From the NCBI GenBank assembly GCA_937934165.1, contig CALGZX010000026.1, forward strand, positions 1 through 5,311: a stretch of DNA of 5,311 nucleotides, read 5' to 3'. This document shows positions 1 to 5,064 of the stretch, piece by piece (the stretch's first letter is position 1; each line of letters starts with the position of its first letter). A program made the translations under genes and the position numbers. The DNA is from an uncultured Collinsella sp. GTDB lineage: Bacteria > Actinomycetota > Coriobacteriia > Coriobacteriales > Coriobacteriaceae. Under the pieces are notes generated by a model. That model searched no databases. It saw nothing but the letters and a program-made list of their open reading frames with translations, and was not told the DNA's origin.

Positions 1-55
1 CCCAAACTCCCCCGCCCACGGTACACACGGCCCACCACCGCGTCGGTGTCTGGCG
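1..55. other. Left-edge intergenic sequence
   Basis: This C-rich stretch lies downstream of the xerD terminator. It has one small stem, CACCG/CGGTG (36-40 with 44-48). No reading frame with recognisable protein content is visible, and the neighbouring gene lies outside the window. Confidence 0.4.
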
Positions 56-127
56 AAAAATGGGACGGGCCCCAGATTGCCCATGCGCGCAAAAGTGCGT
101 CTCGGCAATCTGGGGCCCGTCCCATTT
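56..127 (-). terminator. Rho-independent terminator of xerD, unusually long perfect stem
   Basis: Two perfect 21-base arms (61-81 and 104-124) are complementary. The pairing extends to 24 bp if the flanking AAA/TTT (58-60 and 125-127) is counted. The 22-base interior can form a second small stem (86-90 with 95-99, one G-T pair) closed by an AAAA loop. On the minus strand the stem is followed directly by TTTTT (60-56), and it begins 34 bases after the xerD stop, which is the classic intrinsic-terminator layout. The stem is much longer than a terminator needs, and it contains the GGGACGGG motif also found near the DUF1846 gene, so it may be a mobile or dispersed palindrome that serves as terminator. 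On the plus strand the stem is followed only by TTTAATATTT, so plus-strand termination would be weaker. Confidence 0.85.
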
Positions 128-128
128 A

Positions 129-142
129 ATATTTATAAATAT
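129..142. repeat. 14-bp perfect AT palindrome between xerD and its terminator
   Basis: ATATTTATAAATAT is its own reverse complement and stands out sharply from the GC-rich surroundings. It lies between the xerD stop and the terminator stem. It could be an unwinding or protein-binding site, or simply AT-rich spacer. I see no dif-like arms around it. The function is unknown. Confidence 0.5.
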
Positions 143-153
143 GCAGGTCAGCG

Positions 154-175
154 AGGTGCTAGCGATGTGCTAGCG
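154..175. repeat. 11-bp tandem duplication across the xerD stop codon
   Basis: AGGTGCTAGCG (154-164) is followed immediately by ATGTGCTAGCG (165-175), identical at 10 of 11 bases. On the minus strand the repeat covers the last codons of xerD and its TAG stop. Removing one unit would restore a different ending (His-Pro-Leu-Ala-Pro-Arg, then TGA at 150-148) in place of the present His-Pro-Leu-Ala-His-Arg, then TAG. The duplication therefore looks like a small slippage event that changed the extreme C-terminus by one residue and moved the stop. Confidence 0.7.
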
Positions 176-1100
176 GATGCGCCGCCAGATAGACCTCGGT
201 CAGTTGCGTTCGGTCGACATGCGTGTAGACCTGCGTGGTCGATATATCGGCATGTCCCAAGATCTCCTGTAGCACACGGAGGTCTGCGCCGCCCGCAAGC
301 ATATGGGTGGCAAAGGAGTGGCGCAAGGTATGGGGATGGAGCCCCACCAGCCCCACCTGACGCCCATACCGCTCGCATATCGCATGCACGGCCTGGCGCG
401 ACAGGCGACGTCCGTTCTTATTTAAAAAGACCGCCGAGGTCTCGGTTCCGCGCGCATGGGCCGCCAAGCGAGAACGCCCCTCAGTTACATAGAGCGTCAG
501 AGCTCGCGCCGCGCTTCCCACCAGCGGGGACAGGCGTTCCTTTGAGCCCTTACCGCGAACGAGCACAAAGCCATCGTCGATATGGATATCGCCCACATCG
601 AGCCCCACCAACTCGCTCACACGCAAACCGCATCCGTAGAGCACTTCCAAGATGGCATGGTCGCGCAAACCCATCTCGCCCTCGGGGAAGTCTTGATCGA
701 GCAGTGCCGAGACATCCTCCACCGATAGATACTCCGGCAAACGCTCAGCCTTTTTAGGAAGGCGCAACGCCGCCGTTGGATTTTGGGCCACAGCCCCATC
801 GCGCACCAAAAAGGCATGCAGGCCCTTCACGGCCGCAAGCGCACGCTCCACCGAGGCATCGGAATAGCCCCCATCGCGACGGTCGGCGACAAAGCCCTCC
901 ACGACCTGACGGGTCACCTCTTCAAAAGACACAATACCCGCCCGTTCCAGATAGGCGCAGTACGTCGTCAGGTCACGGCGATAGGCCGCAATCGTGTTGC
1001 GCGCCAAACCCCGCTCGACATCGAGGTAATCGAGATACTCCCCCGCCGCCACGGCGAGCGACGAGGGAGTAGCTTCGGCATGTTCCTTATTCGCCGGCAC
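159..1100 (-). CDS. xerD: Site-specific tyrosine recombinase XerD
   Basis: This is a 313-residue tyrosine recombinase. Known XerD proteins act with XerC in the cytoplasm at the chromosomal dif site to resolve chromosome dimers before division. The N-terminal SAM-like core-binding domain is at about residues 18-102 (YLDYLDVERGLARNTIAAYRRDL at its start). The catalytic domain is at about 120-300. All six active-site residues are visible: Arg160 in GLRVSEL, Lys184 in RGKGSKER, His257 and Arg260 in HTLRHSFATH, His283 in LGHADISTTQ, and the nucleophile Tyr292 in QVYTHV. The ending LTEVYLAAHP fits XerD better than XerC. The start chosen is GTG at 1100, two bases after the pyrG stop. The frame is open to 1253, but that stretch overlaps pyrG and does not resemble the family. 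A GTG at 1052-1050 would give 297 residues but has no Shine-Dalgarno. The GTG at 1100 has only a weak GGA upstream, so coupling to pyrG translation is likely. The gene ends before a strong terminator. Confidence 0.93.
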   Translation of the reverse strand: MPANKEHAEATPSSLAVAAGEYLDYLDVERGLARNTIAAYRRDLTTYCAYLERAGIVSFEEVTRQVVEGFVADRRDGGYSDASVERALAAVKGLHAFLVRDGAVAQNPTAALRLPKKAERLPEYLSVEDVSALLDQDFPEGEMGLRDHAILEVLYGCGLRVSELVGLDVGDIHIDDGFVLVRGKGSKERLSPLVGSAARALTLYVTEGRSRLAAHARGTETSAVFLNKNGRRLSRQAVHAICERYGRQVGLVGLHPHTLRHSFATHMLAGGADLRVLQEILGHADISTTQVYTHVDRTQLTEVYLAAHPLAHR

Positions 1101-1102
1101 CC

Positions 1103-2764
1103 TTAGTCCGTAGCGAGGTTCATGGGCGTCACCTGCAGACGGTCGACACCCTCGTGCTGGCCGATCGAAGCGCGCACGAACTCGCGGAACAGCGGCTGCG
1201 GGTTGGTCGGGCGGCTCTTGAACTCGGGATGAGCCTGGGTTGCCACATACCACGGATGCACGTCGCGCGGCAGCTCGACCATCTCGACCAGGCGCTCGTC
1301 GGGCGACAGACCCGAGATAACCAAACCGGCGTCCTCGAGCTGGTCACGGAAGGCGTTGTTGAACTCAAAGCGGTGACGGTGACGCTCGTAGACGAGCTCC
1401 TCGCCATATGCCTCGCGAGCAAGGGTATCGGCGGCGAGCTTGCACGGATAGGCGCCCAGGCGCATGGTGCCGCCCTTCTCGGTCACGTCCTCCTGCGAGC
1501 TCATCAGATCGATGACGCTAAACGGGCCGTCCGGATCGAACTCGGAGGAGCTGGCGCCGGCAAGACCGACGACGTTGCGCGCAAATTCGCACACGGCCAC
1601 CTGCATTCCCAGGCAAATGCCCAGATACGGAATCTTGTGCTCACGGGCAAACTCGGCCGCGAGGATCTTGCCCTCCAGGGCGCGCTTGCCAAAGCCGCCG
1701 GGGACCAGGATGCCCGAGGCGTCGCCCAGAACCTCGGAGACATTCTGCTCGTCGAGGCTCTCGCCGTCGACCAGCTGGACGTCCACATGGCGATCGTAGA
1801 AGACGCCTGCATGGTGCAGGGCCTCGATAACCGACAGGTACGCATCGGGCAGCTGCGTGTACTTGCCCACGACGGCGATCTTCACCTTGTCGGCGTGATG
1901 GTTGGCGTGATTCTGTTTGCGCAGGAACTCGTTCCACTCGCTCATGTCGCGCTCACGCGGGTCCAGACCCAGGCGCTCGCAAATGCGCAGGTCAAAATCC
2001 TGCTCGGCAAGCAGCTGCGGAACATCGTAAATGCTCGCGCAGTCCTCGTTGGTAAAGACACAATCGGTGTCGACGTCGCAGAAGCTTGCGATCTTTCCGC
2101 GGATAGCGTCATCGATATGGTGGTCGGAGCGCAGCACGATGATATCGGGCTGGATACCAAAGCTGCGGAGCTCCTTGACGGAATGCTGCGTGGGCTTGGT
2201 CTTGACCTCGTGGGCGGCGGCGATATAGGGAACGAGCGACACATGGATGTAGCAGACGTTCTCGGGGCCGGCCTCCTTGCGGTACTGACGGATGGCCTCG
2301 ACAAACGGTTGGGACTCGATGTCGCCGATCGTGCCGCCCAGCTCGGTGATGACTACATCGGAGCCGGTCTGCTCCTCGATGCGGCGGAACTTGTCCTTAA
2401 TGGCATTGGTGACGTGAGGAATCACCTGCACGGTACCGCCCAAAAAGTCGCCGCGACGCTCGCGGGCGATCAAGCTCTTATAGATGGCGCCGGTCGTAAA
2501 GTTGGAATCGCGGGTCAGGTTCTCATCAATAAAGCGCTCGTAATGACCCAGGTCCAGGTCGGACTCGTAACCATCCTCGGTAACGAAGACCTCACCATGC
2601 TGGAAGGGGCTCATGGTACCGGGGTCGACGTTCAGATACGGATCGGCCTTCTGCATCGTTACTTTGTAGCCACGCGACTTGAGCAGACGGCCCAGCGAGG
2701 CCGCGGTGATACCCTTGCCCAGGGACGAAACCACGCCACCGGTTACGAACACATGCTTGGTCAT
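1103..2764 (-). CDS. pyrG: CTP synthase (glutamine-hydrolysing)
   Basis: CTP synthase converts UTP, ATP and glutamine to CTP, the last step of pyrimidine nucleotide synthesis, in the cytoplasm. The 553 residues are close to the family's usual 535-550. The amidoligase domain (about 1-267) opens with MTKHVFVTGGVVSSLGKG, with Lys17 in the phosphate-binding loop. It continues with DPYLNVDPGTMSPFQHGEVF (41-60), the Mg-binding region DLDLGHYERF with Asp71, and TELGGTIGDIE with Glu141. The class I glutamine amidotransferase domain (about 294-534) has the oxyanion segment PGGFGKR (355-361), nucleophile Cys384 in GICLGMQ, and His512 and Glu514 in HPEF. All key residues are present, so the enzyme should be active. 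The ATG at 2764 gives the canonical N-terminus and has AGG nine bases upstream (2776-2774). The stop nearly abuts the xerD start, and no terminator lies between them. Confidence 0.98.
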   Translation of the reverse strand: MTKHVFVTGGVVSSLGKGITAASLGRLLKSRGYKVTMQKADPYLNVDPGTMSPFQHGEVFVTEDGYESDLDLGHYERFIDENLTRDSNFTTGAIYKSLIARERRGDFLGGTVQVIPHVTNAIKDKFRRIEEQTGSDVVITELGGTIGDIESQPFVEAIRQYRKEAGPENVCYIHVSLVPYIAAAHEVKTKPTQHSVKELRSFGIQPDIIVLRSDHHIDDAIRGKIASFCDVDTDCVFTNEDCASIYDVPQLLAEQDFDLRICERLGLDPRERDMSEWNEFLRKQNHANHHADKVKIAVVGKYTQLPDAYLSVIEALHHAGVFYDRHVDVQLVDGESLDEQNVSEVLGDASGILVPGGFGKRALEGKILAAEFAREHKIPYLGICLGMQVAVCEFARNVVGLAGASSSEFDPDGPFSVIDLMSSQEDVTEKGGTMRLGAYPCKLAADTLAREAYGEELVYERHRHRFEFNNAFRDQLEDAGLVISGLSPDERLVEMVELPRDVHPWYVATQAHPEFKSRPTNPQPLFREFVRASIGQHEGVDRLQVTPMNLATD

Positions 2765-2782
2765 ATTGAGTTACCTGCGCTT

Positions 2783-2814
2783 CCCGTAGAAGTTGTTTAT
2801 CCACATCTTACGGG
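2783..2814 (-). other. Possible leader stem in the pyrG transcript
   Basis: On the minus strand CCCGTA (2814-2809) can pair with TACGGG (2788-2783) around a 20-base loop. If the promoter proposed just upstream is right, this stem lies at the very 5' end of the transcript and finishes six bases before the AGG of the ribosome binding site (2776-2774). It is not followed by a T-run, so it is not an intrinsic terminator. It could be a chance pairing. Confidence 0.2.
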
Positions 2815-2822
2815 TCTTCATT

Positions 2823-2851
2823 GTAATACTCGCGCCGCGGACCGTTCGCAA
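2823..2851 (-). promoter_or_regulatory. Likely sigma-A-type promoter of pyrG-xerD
   Basis: On the minus strand TTGCGA (2851-2846) and TATTAC (2828-2823) are separated by exactly 17 bases, each matching four of six consensus positions. Transcription would start near 2816, giving a leader of about 50 bases before the pyrG ATG. The predicted 5' end does not begin GGGC, the initiating sequence needed for the reiterative-transcription attenuation known for Bacillus subtilis pyrG, so that mechanism is not evident here. Confidence 0.45.
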
Positions 2852-2885
2852 TTTTTCTCGCGTGCGATTGCATTTCTCAATCTTG

Positions 2886-2918
2886 AAACAAAACGCCGCC
2901 CGGTTTCCCAGGTGGCGT
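2886..2918 (-). terminator. Rho-independent terminator of the winged-helix gene
   Basis: On the minus strand ACGCC (2918-2914 in complement) pairs with GGCGT, and CCTGG pairs with CCGGG inside it, with one A/C mismatch, one G-T pair and a GAAA tetraloop. The stem runs straight into TTTTGTTT. It begins 24 bases after the TAG of the winged-helix gene and lies upstream of the pyrG promoter. It therefore separates the two units. Confidence 0.85.
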
Positions 2919-2942
2919 CGCTATGGCAAGGGTTACATGCTG

Positions 2943-3281
2943 CTATCGATCAGCAATCTCGTCCTCAAGCATTTCTTGAACGAGCATGCCGGTACGGACG
3001 CCCTCAAGATACCACTCGCCACGTTCGGTGAGGCAAATGCCATTTGCAAGCTGACCGCCGTCGTCGCTATAACGCGAGACGACATCAATCATGCCTTCGG
3101 AATCCAAGCGATCGATTGCGGCGCGGGCACGATAAGGAGACACCCCCACGTGCTCGGCAAGCGTTTTGCGCGAGAAACCATACGGCCCGCCATTGTCTTC
3201 GGTTTGCTGGTCGATCTCCATCAACACCAGCACCTCGACACGCTTCATATCGTTGACACTCGCACGACCCTTGCCCGCCAT
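2943..3281 (-). CDS. Small winged-helix DNA-binding protein, likely transcriptional regulator
   Basis: This 112-residue protein has no signal peptide or membrane segment. A short basic N-terminus (MAGKGRASVNDMKR) leads into a first helix, VEVLVLMEIDQQ (15-26). A helix-turn-helix follows, with FSRKTLAEHVGVS (36-48) and recognition helix PYRARAAIDRLDSEGMI (49-65). A beta wing covers about residues 66-86, and the segment LTERGEWYLEG resembles the LTxxG turn of MarR-like proteins. The acidic C-terminal helix (MLVQEMLEDEIADR) could mediate dimerisation. The start is the ATG at 3281, because GAGGAGG lies five bases upstream. The frame continues to a GTG at 3335 (18 more residues), but that region reads as leader and contains this Shine-Dalgarno. 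I cannot assign a named family or a target. Its own upstream inverted repeat makes autoregulation a possibility. It is transcribed alone, with terminators on both sides. Confidence 0.85.
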   Translation of the reverse strand: MAGKGRASVNDMKRVEVLVLMEIDQQTEDNGGPYGFSRKTLAEHVGVSPYRARAAIDRLDSEGMIDVVSRYSDDGGQLANGICLTERGEWYLEGVRTGMLVQEMLEDEIADR

Positions 3282-3383
3282 AGCAGCCTCCTCAAACCGA
3301 GCACGAGCATCTAACGCGCCGTGCGCGACCGACACACCTCACGATGGCAGGTAATATCCATCATGCGGCATCCCGCTAAGGAT

Positions 3384-3422
3384 GAAACAGTTACGGTTAT
3401 TGTATACCGCCCAAATTGTTTC
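3384..3422 (-). promoter_or_regulatory. Candidate promoter and operator of the winged-helix gene
   Basis: On the minus strand TATACAAT (3406-3399) is a reasonable -10 box. No good -35 sits at 16-18 bases; TTTACC (3434-3429) is 22 bases away. The box is enclosed symmetrically by the inverted repeat GAAACAGTT (3384-3392) and AATTGTTTC (3414-3422), matching at eight of nine positions. The arm centres are 30 bp apart, about three helical turns. A dimeric regulator bound there would cover the spacer and the start site. A leader of about 110 bases would follow, including a small CATCC/GGATG hairpin (3369-3384). Confidence 0.35.
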
Positions 3423-3470
3423 TAGGCAGGTAAACAGCTATTTTTCGCCGAAATAGGCGCTTTATTGATC

Positions 3471-3503
3471 AAAAAGCCGTACCGGGCGCTAACCCGATAC
3501 GGC
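3471..3503 (-). terminator. Rho-independent terminator of the DUF1846 gene
   Basis: On the minus strand GCCGTATCGGG (3503-3493) pairs with CCCGGTACGGC (3486-3476) over 11 bp with one G-T pair and a six-base loop. TTTTT (3475-3471) follows directly. The stem starts 34 bases after the TAA stop. It is a textbook intrinsic terminator and makes read-through into the winged-helix gene unlikely. Confidence 0.93.
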
Positions 3504-3537
3504 CAAAATGCAATGCAATTACCGCGGTGCTTCAAAC

Positions 3538-5019
3538 TTAGCGATGGAAGAAACCGCGGCGCTCAAACTTGGGCTCGCAGCACACGTTGATACCCAGTTT
3601 GCGCAGTACCGTCTCGTCCGTCGGCGAGATAATCACGCTAAAGAAGGCATCGCAACCGCGCAGCTGCTCCAGGCCCGAAAGGACGCGAGCGGCCGTCTCA
3701 CTCGTGGCCGAGGTGATCGACAGCGCCATAAGCGTCTCGTCGGTGTGGAGGCGCGGGTTTTTGCTGCCCAGGAAATGCGTCTTGAGCTTGCTGATGGGCT
3801 CGATCGCCTCATCGCTAATGACCTCGAGCTCAAGGTCGACGCCCGAGACATGCTTGAGGGCGTTCATAATGAGCGAACTTGCGGCGCCCAGGCGCGTGGA
3901 GGTCTTACCGGTCACCACGGAGCCATCGGGCATGACCATGGCACCCACGGGACCACCCGTCAGCTGCTCCCTGGTGAGGGCCGCCGAGCGCGCCGGTGAG
4001 TAGTTCTTATCGATGCCGGCTTTCTTCATAATAATCTTGAGACGGTCGACTTGCTCATCACCCACGCCGGTACGGCGCACATTTTCGACCGCGGTAAAGT
4101 AGCGGCGGACGATCTCCATCTTGGAAGCGTCGCGGCAGGCATCGTCATCGGTGATGGCAAAGCCGACCATATTGACGCCCATGTCCGTAGGACTCTGGTA
4201 GGGGCTCTTGCCCAGGATCTTTTCCATCAGGGCACGGACTACCGGGAAGGCCTCGACGTCGCGGTTGTAGTTGACCGTGGTCTTGTTGTAGGCCTCAAGG
4301 TGGAACGAATCGATGATATTGGCGTCGTCGAGGTCAGCCGTGGCGGCCTCGTAGGCAATATTGACCGGATGCGTCAGAGGAAGATTCCAGACAGGGAAGG
4401 TCTCGAACTTGGCATAGCCGGCGGCCGTGCCATGCTTGTGCTCGTGATAGAGCTGAGACAGGCAGGTGGCAAGCTTGCCCGAGCCCGGACCGGGGGCAGT
4501 GACCACGACGAGCGGTCGGGTGGTCTCGACAAACTCGTTCTTGCCGTAGCCATCGTCGGACACGATCAGATCGACATCGTGCGGATACCCCTCGATGGGA
4601 TAGTGCAGCTTGGCGGGAATACCGAGCGCGTTCAGGCGGTTGCGGAACACATCGGCAGCGGGCTGGCCGGCATACTGGGTGATGGCCACAGCCGCGACGG
4701 CAAAGCCGTTGCCGCGGAACAGGTCGACCAGGCGCAGCACATCCTCGTCATAGGTAATACCGAGGTCACCACGAGCCTTGTTTTTCTCGATGTGGTTCGC
4801 GTTGATCGCGATGATAACCTCGACATCGTCGGCGATGCTCTTGAGCATGCGGAACTTGCTGTCCGGTTCAAAACCCGGCAGCACTCGGCTCGCATGATAG
4901 TCATCGAACAGCTTGCCGCCAAACTCCAAATAGAGCTTGCCACCAAACTGTGAGATGCGCTCCTTAATGTGAACAGCCTGCAGCTCGATATACTTCGCGT
5001 TGTCGAAACCCTGGCGCAT
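3538..5019 (-). CDS. DUF1846 family protein of unknown function
   Basis: This 493-residue cytoplasmic protein shows the family hallmarks: MRQGFDNAKYIELQA at the N-terminus, LYLEFGGKLFDDYHASRVLPGF (29-50), a glycine-rich loop TAPGPGSGK (174-182), and the segment HPVNIAYEAATADL (217-230) followed by DANIIDSFHLEAYNKTTVNYNRD (232-254). DUF1846 proteins are found in many Firmicutes and Actinobacteria and are close to this length, but no reaction is established to my knowledge. The GPGSGK loop looks like a phosphate-binding loop, so nucleotide binding is plausible (my inference). The start is the ATG at 5019, because GGGAG lies six bases upstream and the family begins near this point. The ATG at 5043 would add eight residues but has no Shine-Dalgarno and leaves almost no leader after the TATAAT box. 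The gene is monocistronic, with its own promoter and terminator. Many Cys and His residues are scattered through it, but I see no metal-site motif. Confidence 0.93.
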   Translation of the reverse strand: MRQGFDNAKYIELQAVHIKERISQFGGKLYLEFGGKLFDDYHASRVLPGFEPDSKFRMLKSIADDVEVIIAINANHIEKNKARGDLGITYDEDVLRLVDLFRGNGFAVAAVAITQYAGQPAADVFRNRLNALGIPAKLHYPIEGYPHDVDLIVSDDGYGKNEFVETTRPLVVVTAPGPGSGKLATCLSQLYHEHKHGTAAGYAKFETFPVWNLPLTHPVNIAYEAATADLDDANIIDSFHLEAYNKTTVNYNRDVEAFPVVRALMEKILGKSPYQSPTDMGVNMVGFAITDDDACRDASKMEIVRRYFTAVENVRRTGVGDEQVDRLKIIMKKAGIDKNYSPARSAALTREQLTGGPVGAMVMPDGSVVTGKTSTRLGAASSLIMNALKHVSGVDLELEVISDEAIEPISKLKTHFLGSKNPRLHTDETLMALSITSATSETAARVLSGLEQLRGCDAFFSVIISPTDETVLRKLGINVCCEPKFERRGFFHR

Positions 5020-5027
5020 ATATGGCT

Positions 5028-5048
5028 CCCGTCCCGTTTCCATTTAAT
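5028..5048 (-). repeat. GGGACGGG-type motif in the DUF1846 leader
   Basis: On the minus strand this reads ATTAAATGG, five extra bases, then a GGGACGGG core. The right arm of the xerD terminator hairpin, read on the same strand, has ATTAAATGG joined directly to GACGGG. The last bases of this copy contribute the GGGAG Shine-Dalgarno of the DUF1846 gene (5031-5026). It may be a degenerate copy of the same element, or chance GC-rich similarity. Confidence 0.35.
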
Positions 5049-5058
5049 GTTCTAGGCG

Positions 5059-5064
5059 ATTATA
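5059..5064 (-). promoter_or_regulatory. -10 box of the DUF1846 gene promoter
   Basis: A perfect TATAAT sits on the minus strand 39 bases upstream of the chosen ATG. Transcription would start near 5052, giving a leader of a little over 30 bases with the Shine-Dalgarno GGGAG. At 17 bases the -35 position reads GTATCG, a poor match, so the promoter may depend on an activator or on the -10 alone. Confidence 0.6.

Noticed and set aside
122..150. A dif recombination site next to xerD, suggested by the AT-rich palindrome
   Set aside because: The AT palindrome lacks the two 11-base arms and central spacer of known dif sites. dif normally lies near the replication terminus rather than beside xerD.
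1101..1253. A longer XerD starting at 1253
   Set aside because: The extra 51 residues overlap the 3' end of pyrG, are Pro/Arg-rich and do not resemble XerD N-termini.
1154..3031. A 625-codon open frame on the plus strand, opposite pyrG
   Set aside because: It is antisense to a fully intact CTP synthase and runs through the pyrG promoter, a terminator and part of the winged-helix gene. It has the low-complexity Ala/Leu/Gly/Asp-rich composition typical of antisense frames of GC-rich genes. It has no recognisable domain.
3282..3335. A longer winged-helix protein starting at the GTG at 3335
   Set aside because: The extra segment contains the strong GAGGAGG Shine-Dalgarno for the ATG at 3281, so it reads as untranslated leader.
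3446..3459. A small hairpin CGCC/GGCG next to a T-run
   Set aside because: The stem is only four base pairs and lies just downstream of the much stronger terminator at 3471-3503. A role as backup terminator cannot be supported.
4051..4953. A 300-codon open frame on the plus strand, opposite the DUF1846 gene
   Set aside because: It lies wholly within a well-conserved gene on the other strand, has no recognisable domain, and is explained by codon bias.
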